This document shows, piece after piece, positions 7,950 through 16,954 of a stretch of DNA of 64,000 nt. The stretch's first letter is position 1. Every line of letters begins with the position of its first letter. Both the position numbers and the translations under genes were made by a program. Source of the stretch: Pontibacter ruber (lineage in GTDB: Bacteria > Bacteroidota > Bacteroidia > Cytophagales > Hymenobacteraceae); contig NZ_JALPRR010000001.1 of NCBI RefSeq assembly GCF_023630205.1, forward strand, positions 1,426,001 to 1,490,000. The letters run 5' to 3'. The notes under the pieces are model-generated. The model made no database searches and was not told where the DNA came from. It saw only the letters and a program-made list of their open reading frames with translations.

Positions 7950-9191
7950 CTACACCGGCTCCAGGTAATTCAGGTCTTTACTATACGTCTCTTCCAGTGT
8001 TAAAATGGAAATAACAGCAATTACCAGGCAAATGGCAGCAAGTATAAACGCGGCCGATATCAAGCCAGTGCTATCCTTCAGCACCGTAAAAGCCAGCGTG
8101 AGCGGTACAACGGCGCCGCGTACAAAGTTGGGCACCGTGGTGGTAACCGTAGCCCGGATGTTTGTACCAAATTGCTCGGCAGCAATGGTCACAAAAACCG
8201 CCCAGTAGCCACTGGCAAAGCCAAGCCCCACACACAAGGTATAAAAAGCATTCAGGCTGAGGTTATCTGCAAGCAGGTACACGCCTATGAAAAGTGAGGT
8301 CAGGAGCAGGAACGCCAGCACAATGTTGCGCCTGCTTTTAAAGCGCTGGCTCAGAAAACCGCTGGCAAAGTCACCGAAAGTAAGGCCCAGGTAGCAAAAC
8401 GAAACAGCCTTTGCCGCCGACACCGGCTCTGTTATCCCCAGGGCTATCCCGAACTCCGGGGAGAACGTGATCAGTATGCCTACCACAAACCAGATAGGCA
8501 CCCCGATGAGGATGCATTTGATGTATTTCCAGAAGCGGCCGGAGTTGCTGAACAAACTTAAGAAGTTTCCACGTGTAACACTGCTCTCTTTCAGGTTTTT
8601 GAACATGCCCGACTCAAACACCCCGATCCGGAGGAAGAGCAGGAGCAGGCCGAGTCCGCCGCCAATAAAGTAAGCCGTGCGCCAGCCAAAATACTCGCCT
8701 ACAAAGCCAGCCAGTATTGCCCCCGATATGCCAATGGTTGCAACCACCATGGTGCCATAGCCGCGCTTCTCTTTGGGCAGCACCTCTGATACAAGCGTTA
8801 TGCCTGCACCCAGTTCACCGGCCAGTCCCACGCCTGCCACAAAGCGCAGGAAAGCGTACATCGGGATAGTGGTTACAAAGCCGTTCATGATATTGGCTAC
8901 CGAGTACAGGAAGATAGAACCAAACAACACCGAAAGACGGCCCTGTTTATCGCCCAGTATACCCCAGGCCACACCACCCAGCAGCATACCTACCATCTGC
9001 ATGTTCAGCAGCAATACACCTTGCTCCAGCAAGGCTGCCTGGTCTGTTACGCCAAGCGCTTGCAGGCTGGGGATGCGCACGATGCTGAAAAGCACCAGGT
9101 CGTAGATGTCCACAAAGTAGCCAAGGGCAGCCACAATAACGGAGGCATTCAGCAGGTAGTGCCTCTGAGGAGCAGTTGTAGTTGAGCTCAT
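7950..9191 (-). CDS. Major facilitator superfamily transporter
   Basis: This 413-residue inner-membrane protein has about 12 hydrophobic segments. The loop between helices 2 and 3 contains GILGDKQGRLSVL, a variant of MFS motif A, and the helix 4-5 region has RFVAGVGLAGELGAGITLVSE, as in sugar and organic-acid porters. Substrate is unknown. A 503-codon open frame extends upstream to 9461, but that part has no signal or family features and overlaps the divergent gene at 9338, so the ATG at 9191 (MSSTTTAPQRH) is chosen. No enzyme gene adjoins it to hint at the solute. Confidence 0.85.
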   Translation of the reverse strand: MSSTTTAPQRHYLLNASVIVAALGYFVDIYDLVLFSIVRIPSLQALGVTDQAALLEQGVLLLNMQMVGMLLGGVAWGILGDKQGRLSVLFGSIFLYSVANIMNGFVTTIPMYAFLRFVAGVGLAGELGAGITLVSEVLPKEKRGYGTMVVATIGISGAILAGFVGEYFGWRTAYFIGGGLGLLLLFLRIGVFESGMFKNLKESSVTRGNFLSLFSNSGRFWKYIKCILIGVPIWFVVGILITFSPEFGIALGITEPVSAAKAVSFCYLGLTFGDFASGFLSQRFKSRRNIVLAFLLLTSLFIGVYLLADNLSLNAFYTLCVGLGFASGYWAVFVTIAAEQFGTNIRATVTTTVPNFVRGAVVPLTLAFTVLKDSTGLISAAFILAAICLVIAVISILTLEETYSKDLNYLEPV

Positions 9192-9337
9192 ATATAAGAT
9201 ACAATATATAAGTTGAATATAAATGATTGCAGTATTATCTGCAAAAGAAACCACGCCTTGAATAGCAGCAGGTATCGGTATTTCTCCTAGATTAGGGAAC
9301 TGAACGTACTGTCGTAACTCTGAAACCATTGCAAGCC

Positions 9338-9979
9338 ATGCAAAATCTTGGGAAGAAACTGCAGGTAAAGCCTGATCATAAACTTCTACTTTTAAATGCC
9401 CCGGAAGAAGTGGCGCAGACCCTTTCTTCAGAAGGGTACACTTTTGCGACACAGGAAGCAACAGGTGAAAAAGGTACTTTTGATGCCGTGCAGTTATTTG
9501 TGAAGAGCAGAGCCGAACTGGAGCGTGATGCGCCTCAGGCTATAGAAGCCCTTAAACCTGCAGGCATGTTGTGGATCGCCTACCCTAAGAAGTCTTCAAA
9601 AATAACCTCTGACCTCACCCGCGACGAAGGCTGGCAAGCCGTTGCTGACATGGGCTACGAAGGAGTGCGGCAGATTGCGATTGATGATACCTGGTCGTCG
9701 ATGCGCTTTAAACAGGCCGCTGAACGGAAAGAGCCCTCCATGTTCGGTGTAGATTATCCGGGCATAGACAGGAAAACCAAAACCGTAACCATACCCGAAG
9801 ACCTACGCGAGGCACTGGAAGCGGTGGGCTTGCTGGAGAGCTTTGAGAAACTGGCATTCACAAACCGCAAGGAAATTGTAGTGGCCATACTTGACGCAAA
9901 GCGCCCCGAAACACGGGCCAGCCGCATAGGCAAAACCATCGAGCAACTGATGGGCCTGTCACTTGGCCTTAAGCTTTGA
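9338..9979 (+). CDS. DUF3052-like plus YdeI/OmpD-associated (OmdA) domain protein
   Basis: The product has 213 residues. The N-terminal half (about 1-125) resembles DUF3052: GMLWIAYPKKSSKITSDLTR followed by an IDDTWSSMRFK segment. The C-terminal half (about 140-205) matches the OmdA/YdeI family: IPEDLREALEAVGLLESFEKL, then RKEIVVAILDAKRPETRASRI. OmdA proteins have been linked to resistance to bacteriocins and cationic peptides; the link to function here is by family name only. A TTG at 9329 is an alternative start, but ATG 9338 is preferred. Having both domains in one chain is worth noting. Confidence 0.75.
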   Translation: MQNLGKKLQVKPDHKLLLLNAPEEVAQTLSSEGYTFATQEATGEKGTFDAVQLFVKSRAELERDAPQAIEALKPAGMLWIAYPKKSSKITSDLTRDEGWQAVADMGYEGVRQIAIDDTWSSMRFKQAAERKEPSMFGVDYPGIDRKTKTVTIPEDLREALEAVGLLESFEKLAFTNRKEIVVAILDAKRPETRASRIGKTIEQLMGLSLGLKL

Positions 9980-10020
9980 GCCTGCGTAAAGCGCCCGAAG
10001 TATAAAGTATGAAGTATAAA

Positions 10021-10054
10021 CAGAAAGACCCGGCTATGCAGCCAGGCCTTTCTG
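10021..10054. terminator. Bidirectional terminator between convergent genes
   Basis: The outer arms CAGAAAG / CTTTCTG enclose an inner GGCT/AGCC stem. It sits between the OmdA-type gene (rightward, ends 9979) and the lipoprotein gene (leftward, ends 10072). Confidence 0.7.
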
Positions 10055-10071
10055 TGTTAATATGTGGTAGC

Positions 10072-10632
10072 TTACTGTACTACCGTATTAAATTTCACGT
10101 CGATATCGGTTTCGCCTTTGTTCGGGTCACTGGTAGCGCCTTTCTGGCCAGGCTGGTGCTTCAGTAGGATGCGAACCTCGCCTGTGCCTGTTGCAGTAGT
10201 CGTAACGGTTGTTTTCAAGCCAAGCGGCCTGTTGTTCTTGTCCACATCCGTAGTTGCAATGGTAACGCCTGGAACTGTTGTCGTATAAAACAGCTCGTGC
10301 TCGTCTCCTTCTGCCTCAACTTCCTGAGAAATATTAGCGGCTGGCGTTTTGCTCTCGTCTAAAATGGTAAGCGTGCCGGTGTAAGTTGTATTCGGAGCCA
10401 GGTTCAACACATCTATGGTTGGCTGCTGGCTGCCGGTTATGCCATCCGCATCTTTCCAGGTGGCCGTTACACTCTGTCCTTTTCCGGAAGGCACAAGCGA
10501 TAGCGTCACTGTTGTGATCATCTCCTGTTCAGATTCTGCTGCTGGTTCATCGTCGTCGTCACAAGCAGTTGTGGTGGCTGCCATGGCTCCCATTAGCAAA
10601 ATAGCGAGGTACGGTCTGAATAGTTTTTTCAT
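10072..10632 (-). CDS. Acidic-tagged lipoprotein downstream of a ZnuD-like TonB receptor
   Basis: The 186-residue product has a signal peptide ending TTTACDDDDEP. The lipobox Cys24 is followed by four Asp, an acidic run of the kind that directs Bacteroidota lipoproteins to the cell surface. The mature part starts with EEEL-like EQEMITTVTLSLVPSG and has DADG, TTYTGTLTILDE and EGDEHELFYTT segments, predicted beta-rich. Small lipoproteins of this appearance sit beside TonB receptors in other Bacteroidota, as I remember it, without an established role. It lies 208 bp downstream of the receptor gene on the same strand, so a shared metal-uptake role is inferred. Confidence 0.75.
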   Translation of the reverse strand: MKKLFRPYLAILLMGAMAATTTACDDDDEPAAESEQEMITTVTLSLVPSGKGQSVTATWKDADGITGSQQPTIDVLNLAPNTTYTGTLTILDESKTPAANISQEVEAEGDEHELFYTTTVPGVTIATTDVDKNNRPLGLKTTVTTTATGTGEVRILLKHQPGQKGATSDPNKGETDIDVKFNTVVQ

Positions 10633-10840
10633 AATTAGAAGGTATACTTGGTTTATGTCTGAATTTAAAAATATCTAAATAGTTGAGTTTGTACCGTTTC
10701 CTGTTGGAGCATTACGTTATATACTACCCAAAGGCTATATAAGGTAAGCAAAATTTCCCTGCCAGAGCTAAGCAATTCCTAAGCTACCGGAAATAAACTG
10801 CCGGCTCCCAGGCCCTGCCAGCAGGTTTTTGTTACGGAGC

Positions 10841-13216
10841 TTAATTCTTCAATAGTGCCAGCGGTATTTTCACCCGAAACATCAGCAAGCGGCCCACTTC
10901 GTCGGCATAGTAGCGGAGGCGGTTCTGGTAATCGCGGTAGGTGGTGTTGAGCAGGTTGTTGCCTGTTATACCTACTTCCAGCAACTGGGTGCCGATCTTT
11001 ACGGTTGTACCGGCCTCTGCGTGCACCAGAAAATACCCGTCTGGCGGAAGTATAAATGGCTCACTCTGCGCGTCAGCACGGTGCTGCTTTGCAACAGTCA
11101 GCGCTCCCAGCGACACGTACGTTCCGGTTAAACGGCCGCTGCCCATCGTGCCCAACTGGTAACGCAGCGAGTTATCGATGCGGTCAGCAGGAATAAACGG
11201 CAGGTAACTTCCGTCGCGGCTGTTCTCGGCCCGCACCAGCGATCCTTTCGACTCCAGCATAAACCTGTCGGTGAAGTTATACTGAAGACTCAGGTCTACG
11301 CCCCAGAACGTAGCGTCGGTCTGCTGATAATTGGCCAGCGGGAAAGCACCTCGTATGGTCTGTATCACCTCGCCTGTTGGCTGCAGGTAAATGTAATCCT
11401 GGATGAAGTTGCGGTACACGCTCACCTCGCCGTTCAGGCGGCGGTTGGAGTGGTAGTTTACCGTTGCCACAGCATTGGTCGCGTGCTCCGATTTCAGGTT
11501 TGGGTCTCCCTGCTCGTAGGTGGCGGTACCGTGGTGTACTCCCTCGGCAAACAGTTCGTTGGCATGCGGTGCCCGGGAAGCATAGCTAAGGTTGCCGCTC
11601 AGGGTCAGGTGATAGCCCAGGTCATACATTGCCCCAAAGCTGCCCGACAAATTGTGGAATGCATACTCCGGCCGGATCACGGTGCTGTCGTTTTCGCGCT
11701 TGCGGATCTGCAGGTCTTTGTGGTCGTACCGTGCTCCGGCTTCGAGTTGCAGGTTGCCCTTGCGCCACTTCTCCGTCCAGAACACGCCGGAGGTAAAATT
11801 GCGGAAGAACGGAATGAAGTAGCGGTTTTTATAGGTATTGTTCTGCCACAGCGTACCGACTCCTATACTTCCAGAAAAATTGCCGACAGGCTTGTGCTCC
11901 CAGGCCAGGTCTGTAGAATGGGTTGCCAGGTCGAGGTGCAGTTCGGCTTGCCCGTCGGCGCGGGGGCGGTGCTTGTCATACTCATCGCGGATGTTCTGCT
12001 GGTAAGCGTACGTCAGTTGCAGCTGTCCCAGGTCGCCGGTCTGGTAATAGGCCTTGGTTTTGAGCAGGTGGTGCGTTACGTCCTGGTATGGCCGCTCGAT
12101 GGCATAGCTGAAATCTCCTGTCTCCTCCGGTTGTTTGCGCTGAATAGCATTAAAAAGGTCTGCAGGGCTGCCGATATGCGCCGAAGAAAGCACGCCCAGC
12201 TTGGAGTGGAAGTAGCTGTAGTATACTTCGGAGCCAAATCTGGGCTGCCGGTAAGCAAGCGTTGCCGACAGGTTCTGCTCTTCAAAGCCGGTATTTTTAA
12301 GCACATAGTCCGGGGTGCTGGCACTACCGGCTTTCTTTGCCGAAGTATGCACCCGCCAGCTCAACGGAGGCAGTTTTGCCAGTTTGCCCTCCAGCATGGC
12401 CGAGGCAGCGCCCATGCGGTTGTTGGTGCTCCCGATCAGGTTCACTTCACCGTTCAGCCCGGTAGAATCCGGCAGGGGTCTTGGGTTTACCAGCACGATG
12501 CCGCCGATGGCGTCCGAGCCATAGCGTACGCCGGCAGCGCCTTTCACTACCTTCATTTCGTCTGCATTCAGGGGGTCGATCTCCGGCGCGTGCTCATCGC
12601 CCCATTGCTGGGCCTCGTGCCGCACGCCGTTGTTGAGGATCAGCACGCGGCTGCCAAAAAGACCATGGATTACCGGCTTTGATACGTTGGGCCCGGTCTG
12701 GATGGAACTCACGCCGCTAAGTCTCTTCAGCGACTCACCCAGCGAAAGGCCGCGCGTCTCCGCCAGCTCCCGGCCGGAGAGGGTTTCGGAAGCCTGCGGT
12801 TGCTCCGTCATGCGCGAGCCGGTGATTTCCACGGAGTGCAGCATGCGGGCATCGGTGTGCAGCGTCAGGTTACGTACGGTGGAGGTGCTCATCCGAAAGG
12901 AAATGCGTTCCTCCTCATACCCGATGTAGGTAATTTTTAAAGTATAGTTGCCCCGGCACAGGTGGTGAAAGTGGTAGTTGCCGTACTCATCGGTCATGGT
13001 GGCTTTGTTCTGCTCCACGATCAGTATGGTTGCGCCTACCAGCGGCTGCCGGGTGTCGTGGTCCATCACCTTACCTGATAAGGTCAGGCCGCAGTCCTGT
13101 TCGGCATCCGCCAGGTCTGTTGCCGAAGTTTCAGACATGTCCTGCGCAGTAGCCAGCTGCCCCGTTATCAGCAGCAATAGCAGCAACAGACTTTTGATAT
13201 ATAATTTATAAAGCAC
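10841..13216 (-). CDS. TonB-dependent receptor, ZnuD-like (probable zinc or other metal uptake)
   Basis: The 791-residue outer-membrane receptor starts with GTG; no ATG is available before the signal peptide (residues 1-24). A carboxypeptidase-regulatory-like beta-sandwich (about 42-120) precedes the plug domain, which contains LGESLKRLSGVSSIQTG and NNGVRHEAQQWGDEHAPEIDP. That last block, and the later HGTATYEQGDPNLKSEHA, are characteristic of ZnuD-type receptors. The chain ends in a hydrophobic, aromatic-rich final strand, as barrels do. Upstream lies a His-rich small protein and downstream an acidic lipoprotein, supporting divalent-metal transport. The metal itself is inferred. Confidence 0.88.
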   Translation of the reverse strand: MLYKLYIKSLLLLLLLITGQLATAQDMSETSATDLADAEQDCGLTLSGKVMDHDTRQPLVGATILIVEQNKATMTDEYGNYHFHHLCRGNYTLKITYIGYEEERISFRMSTSTVRNLTLHTDARMLHSVEITGSRMTEQPQASETLSGRELAETRGLSLGESLKRLSGVSSIQTGPNVSKPVIHGLFGSRVLILNNGVRHEAQQWGDEHAPEIDPLNADEMKVVKGAAGVRYGSDAIGGIVLVNPRPLPDSTGLNGEVNLIGSTNNRMGAASAMLEGKLAKLPPLSWRVHTSAKKAGSASTPDYVLKNTGFEEQNLSATLAYRQPRFGSEVYYSYFHSKLGVLSSAHIGSPADLFNAIQRKQPEETGDFSYAIERPYQDVTHHLLKTKAYYQTGDLGQLQLTYAYQQNIRDEYDKHRPRADGQAELHLDLATHSTDLAWEHKPVGNFSGSIGVGTLWQNNTYKNRYFIPFFRNFTSGVFWTEKWRKGNLQLEAGARYDHKDLQIRKRENDSTVIRPEYAFHNLSGSFGAMYDLGYHLTLSGNLSYASRAPHANELFAEGVHHGTATYEQGDPNLKSEHATNAVATVNYHSNRRLNGEVSVYRNFIQDYIYLQPTGEVIQTIRGAFPLANYQQTDATFWGVDLSLQYNFTDRFMLESKGSLVRAENSRDGSYLPFIPADRIDNSLRYQLGTMGSGRLTGTYVSLGALTVAKQHRADAQSEPFILPPDGYFLVHAEAGTTVKIGTQLLEVGITGNNLLNTTYRDYQNRLRYYADEVGRLLMFRVKIPLALLKN

Positions 13217-13390
13217 GTGTTTATCTGGCTTAATAGTATAGGGATATGCTGATGATCACCATCAAAGTATAATCCCTGAAAGTATAAACTGAGTAAAAAA
13301 GATAGGAGTGTCTGGCCGAAACACATGTTTCGGGCTTAGCAAGTTGCAAAAGCCCTCAGGTACAACAAGAAAACGTTTCAGGTGCTCCGG

Positions 13391-13714
13391 CTAGGCCACA
13401 GGCGGGCCACGCAGATCGAAAGGTATGGAGAGGATTGCCTGCCAGCTGGCATAGTAGCCGGTGGTATATATGGCAGTAAATGTTGGGCGTGCAAACGTAA
13501 TACGCTCAAGGCTAGGCTGGAAAGGTGCGTGAAACACGTCTTCCACGGCACAGTGCGTGTGCTTTTTATCGATGTGCGCCTGATTCTGGTCCTCATGCGG
13601 AACATGCAGCGTATGGCCGTGGCTGTGCAGGCGCAGCAGGAGGCTGTCCGGCACCATAGCCCGCCCAAACAGGAGCAGGAGAAACAGGGCGATATAGGAT
13701 ATAAACCGAGGCAC
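13391..13714 (-). CDS. His-rich small secreted protein upstream of the ZnuD-like receptor
   Basis: This 107-residue product starts with GTG at 13714, about 20 nt after a consensus -7 box. An N-terminal hydrophobic segment (residues 5-17) is followed by a His cluster (HSHGHTLHVPHEDQNQAH, about 30-47) and a second group HTHC. Later segments (TFAR, TTGYYASWQAILS, FDLRGPPVA) resemble small proteins encoded ahead of metal-related TonB receptors in other Bacteroidota. A periplasmic metal-binding or delivery role is inferred from the His content and the neighbours. The receptor gene begins 174 bp downstream on the same strand. Confidence 0.7.
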   Translation of the reverse strand: MPRFISYIALFLLLLFGRAMVPDSLLLRLHSHGHTLHVPHEDQNQAHIDKKHTHCAVEDVFHAPFQPSLERITFARPTFTAIYTTGYYASWQAILSIPFDLRGPPVA

Positions 13715-13734
13715 TTATAGCACACTAACTTAAG

Positions 13735-13742
13735 CAAAGATA
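13735..13742 (-). promoter_or_regulatory. -7 promoter box of the His-rich / TonB receptor cluster
   Basis: Read leftward this is TATCTTTG, an exact TANNTTTG. No clear -33 TTTG is present at the expected spacing, which is common for regulated promoters. The leader to the GTG at 13714 would be about 14-20 nt. Confidence 0.5.
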
Positions 13743-13840
13743 AAATAATTTCTTAAACCATTGTTTTTACGCCTGTTGCTGCAACGCGCAGCCGGGCAAG
13801 TATAAAATCTGTCAGAAGCAACCATAACCTTAGACCCTGC

Positions 13841-13892
13841 TTTTACTACCTGGCGCAGATTCTGACAACCTGTCACAGTACGGGTAGTAAAA
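13841..13892. repeat. 10-bp perfect inverted repeat upstream of htpG
   Basis: TTTTACTACC (13841-13850) is repeated in inverse as GGTAGTAAAA (13883-13892), with the related words CTGTCAGA and TCTGACA nearby (about 13809 and 13860). It lies about 90 bp upstream of the htpG start and just before the possible promoter. No CIRCE element is present. Confidence 0.5.
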
Positions 13893-13908
13893 ACGCTGTG
13901 GAACAAGA

Positions 13909-13936
13909 TTTGAAAGCCACCACAATGCGTATTTTG
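13909..13936 (+). promoter_or_regulatory. Possible htpG promoter (imperfect)
   Basis: TTTG (13909-13912) is followed after 17 nt by TATTTTG, one base short of TANNTTTG. The leader to the ATG at 13979 would be about 36 nt. The match is imperfect, so this is a weak call. Confidence 0.35.
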
Positions 13937-13978
13937 TAGCTATAGATTGATATAATTACATAAGGTTTAAAAACGAAC

Positions 13979-15802
13979 ATGGAAGAAAGAGGTAATATTT
14001 CGATTCACACCGAAAACATTTTCCCGATCATCAAGAAATTCCTGTACTCTGATCACGAGATCTTCCTGCGCGAGCTGGTAAGTAACGCCGTGGATGCAAC
14101 GCAGAAGATCAAGCGTTTATCGTCTATCGGAGAGTATAAAGGTGAGCTGGGTGATCTGAAAGTGGTGGTGAAAGTGGACAAGGATGCCCGTACCATCACC
14201 ATCTCCGATCGCGGTATCGGTATGACGGCCGAAGAGATCAAGAAGTACATCAACCAGATCGCTTTCTCGGGCGCTGCCGAGTTTGTGGAGCGCTACAAGG
14301 AGGCTGGGGAGCAGAACCAGATCATTGGTCAGTTCGGTCTCGGTTTCTACTCGGCGTTTATGGTGGCAGACCGTGTGGAAATCGTTACCAAATCTTACAA
14401 AGAAGACACTGTGCCGGCTCACTGGACCTGCGACGGCAGCACCGAGTTTGCCATCGTGGATGCCCGAAAAGAAGAGCGCGGTACCAACGTGATCCTGAAC
14501 GTGGCGTCCGATTCAGAAGAGTTCCTGGAGAAAGAGCGCATCCGCACCATCCTGAACAAATACTGCAAGTTCCTGCCGGTAGAGGTAGAGTTCGAAGGCG
14601 AGGTGATCAACAACCCGAACCCGATCTGGACGAAGCAGCCTTCCGAGCTGACCGAAGAAGATTACAAGAAGTTCTACAACGAGCTGTACCCGTTCTCGGA
14701 GGCTCCGCTGTTCTGGATCCACCTGAACGTAGACTACCCGTTCAACCTGACCGGTATTTTATACTTCCCGAAGATCAAGAACGACTTTGAGCTGCAGCGC
14801 AACAAAATCCAGCTTTACTCCCGCCAAGTATTCATTACCGACGAGGTGAAGGATGTAGTGCCGGAGTTCCTTATGTTGCTGCACGGCGTGATCGACTCGC
14901 CGGATATTCCGCTGAACGTGAGCCGCTCGTTCCTGCAGGCCGACTCCAGCGTGAAGAAGATCAACACCTACATCACCAAAAAGGTAGCCGACAAACTGAC
15001 CGAGATCTTCAAAAAGGACAGAGCAACCTTCGAGAACAACTGGGACGATATCAATGTGTTCGTAAAGTATGGCATGCTCTCGGATGAGAAGTTTTATGAG
15101 AAAGCCAAAGACTTTGTGCTGCTGCAGAACACCGAAGGCAAATACTATACTTTAGAAGAGTATAAAAACCTGACGCAGGCCAACCAGACAGACAAAAACG
15201 GTCAGCTGACCTTGCTTTATACTACGGATGTGGACAAGCAGCACGCCTTTGTAGAGGCTGCGCACAACCGTGGCTACGATGTGCTGAAGCTGGATACCCT
15301 TATCGACAGCCACTTTATCGGTATGCTGGAGCAAAAGCTGGAGAAAACCACCCTTAAGCGCGTTGACTCTGACACCATTGATAAGCTGATCGAGAAGGAT
15401 GAGCTGAAAGAAAGCGTGCTGAGCGATACCGAGAAGGAAGACCTGAAAAAGATCTACGAGCAGGCCATCAACAACCAGAACATGCATGTGCAGGTAGAAC
15501 CGCTATCGCCGGACGATGCGCCGGTTGTGATCACGCTGCCCGAATTTATGCGCCGCATGAAGGACATGAGCCGCACCGGAGGTGGTGGTATGATGTTTAT
15601 GGGCAACATGCCGGATACATACAACGTGGCCATCAACGCCAACCACAGCATTAACCAGCGCATCCTGAAGGCAAAAGATGACAACAAAGAGCGCATCGCC
15701 CGTCAGGCCTTTGATCTGGCCCTGCTGTCGCAGAACATGCTTTCCGGCTCCGCGCTTACTGCCTTTGTGAAGCGTAGCGTAGACCTGATCGACAAAGAAT
15801 AA
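13979..15802 (+). CDS. htpG: Molecular chaperone HtpG (Hsp90)
   Basis: HtpG is the bacterial Hsp90, a cytosolic ATP-dependent dimeric chaperone. The 607-residue product has the GHKL ATPase domain: LRELVSNAVDA with the catalytic Glu and Asn, DRGIGM, then the lid with IGQFGLGFYSAFMVAD. The middle domain includes YPFNLTGILYFPK and NVSRSFLQ. The C-terminal domain (about 490-607) carries the dimerisation helices. Length is slightly below the E. coli protein. It is monocistronic, with a good terminator 25 bp after the stop. Confidence 0.97.
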   Translation: MEERGNISIHTENIFPIIKKFLYSDHEIFLRELVSNAVDATQKIKRLSSIGEYKGELGDLKVVVKVDKDARTITISDRGIGMTAEEIKKYINQIAFSGAAEFVERYKEAGEQNQIIGQFGLGFYSAFMVADRVEIVTKSYKEDTVPAHWTCDGSTEFAIVDARKEERGTNVILNVASDSEEFLEKERIRTILNKYCKFLPVEVEFEGEVINNPNPIWTKQPSELTEEDYKKFYNELYPFSEAPLFWIHLNVDYPFNLTGILYFPKIKNDFELQRNKIQLYSRQVFITDEVKDVVPEFLMLLHGVIDSPDIPLNVSRSFLQADSSVKKINTYITKKVADKLTEIFKKDRATFENNWDDINVFVKYGMLSDEKFYEKAKDFVLLQNTEGKYYTLEEYKNLTQANQTDKNGQLTLLYTTDVDKQHAFVEAAHNRGYDVLKLDTLIDSHFIGMLEQKLEKTTLKRVDSDTIDKLIEKDELKESVLSDTEKEDLKKIYEQAINNQNMHVQVEPLSPDDAPVVITLPEFMRRMKDMSRTGGGGMMFMGNMPDTYNVAINANHSINQRILKAKDDNKERIARQAFDLALLSQNMLSGSALTAFVKRSVDLIDKE

Positions 15803-15826
15803 GTATACCTCAAATATAAATTAGGG

Positions 15827-15854
15827 AAAAGGCGGCATTCTTGTGCCGCCTTTT
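15827..15854 (+). terminator. Intrinsic terminator of htpG
   Basis: The stem AAAAGGCGGCA / TGCCGCCTTTT has a 6-nt loop and ends in T4. Confidence 0.9.
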
Positions 15855-16045
15855 CTGTTTACACTGGCCAGGAAAGTGAAACTAAGTATAACCAGGTATA
15901 GTTATAGCGGCAGGCTTTTCGCGGCCTGATTGGCACGTATATATTTTATGTGCATATTTACGTTTATCTAAAAGCATTAAATGGAGGAGCGTATCGTCTG
16001 TGGCGGCAAGCTTTCCTTCAGGATATGATCCATCAAACTTGCAGC

Positions 16046-16954
16046 ATGAAGCATTCTCTTCGTTTCTTTTTGTACGGTGTGGCAGTGTGGTTGCTGGCAG
16101 GGCTAAGCGGATGCGGCTCTGCCAAGTATAACAGCGACTATAACCTGAGCCGTGCGCGTGAGAAAGAAGAGGCAAAATCCGGAGTGGTGGCTGATGCTGA
16201 TACAACAAAACCGTCGCTTGAAAAAAGCCTGGCGAGCGAAGGTGCCGAAGGGCAGAAAGAACAGCGCAGGAAGCGCAAGCCCAGCAAACGCTATTTCATG
16301 GGCGAAAAGGTAACCAGAGGCTTTGTGAAGGTGAAACAGGGCAACAATGAGGTGCTGGAAACGTTCAGCTATCTTCCCGAATTCAAGGAACCAGACCCGT
16401 ATGCGCCGGAAAAGTATTTCTTCGATCCTAAAAAGAAGAAAGTATACCGCACCCGCAGCGAGGTAGACCCGGACAAGTATAAAATCCTGCACGGGCCTTA
16501 CAAGAAAAAGATCAACGGCGAGGTGGTGGAAGAAGGCTATTTCTACAACGGCACCAAGCACCTGCGCTGGGAACGCTACAACAAAAACGGCATCCTGATC
16601 GCGAAAGAGCATTATGAAAAAGGCTTTCCCCGCGATGCCGTAGTAAAGTACTACGACGGTGGCGACAAGAAAATAAAGGAAGTGATTCCCTACGCTTATG
16701 GCGAGGTGCAGGGCATGTACTACCGTTTCTATGAAAATGGACAGGTAGAATGGTCGGGCCGGTACGAGAAAGGCCGCAAAGTGGGCGTCTGGATCAAGCA
16801 CTACGATTTCCGCAACCGCCGCCACTACGAATACCAGTACCCAAAAACAGCTTACGACGCCCCGGCCGAGCCCTACCTGCTCAAGCAATACGACCGGCAC
16901 GGCACCCTCATCTACGAAAAAGACAAGCTCGACAAGCGTTCGGCGCAGCGTTAG
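16046..16954 (+). CDS. Lipoprotein with MORN-variant repeats
   Basis: The ATG at 16046 gives 302 residues with a signal peptide ending in the lipobox LSGCGSA (Cys about residue 21). A longer frame from 15950 adds 32 residues with no signal features. The middle and C-terminal parts contain antitoxin YwqK/MORN-like repeats of the form GxxxYYxNGxxxxxxxYxxGxxxG: YFYNGTKHLRWERYNKNG, then YYRFYENGQVEWSGRYEKG, then a shorter third one. The role is unknown; the protein is probably periplasmic or surface-attached. Its TAG overlaps the TAA of convergent yraN (16951-16954). Confidence 0.75.
   Translation: MKHSLRFFLYGVAVWLLAGLSGCGSAKYNSDYNLSRAREKEEAKSGVVADADTTKPSLEKSLASEGAEGQKEQRRKRKPSKRYFMGEKVTRGFVKVKQGNNEVLETFSYLPEFKEPDPYAPEKYFFDPKKKKVYRTRSEVDPDKYKILHGPYKKKINGEVVEEGYFYNGTKHLRWERYNKNGILIAKEHYEKGFPRDAVVKYYDGGDKKIKEVIPYAYGEVQGMYYRFYENGQVEWSGRYEKGRKVGVWIKHYDFRNRRHYEYQYPKTAYDAPAEPYLLKQYDRHGTLIYEKDKLDKRSAQR

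Noticed and set aside
9192..9461. N-terminal extension of the MFS transporter frame to 9461
   Set aside because: The added 90 residues have no membrane or family character and overlap the divergent gene at 9338.
11450..12682. Rightward frame (410 codons) inside the TonB receptor gene
   Set aside because: It lies wholly antisense to a receptor with signal peptide, plug and barrel; its translation has no recognisable motif.
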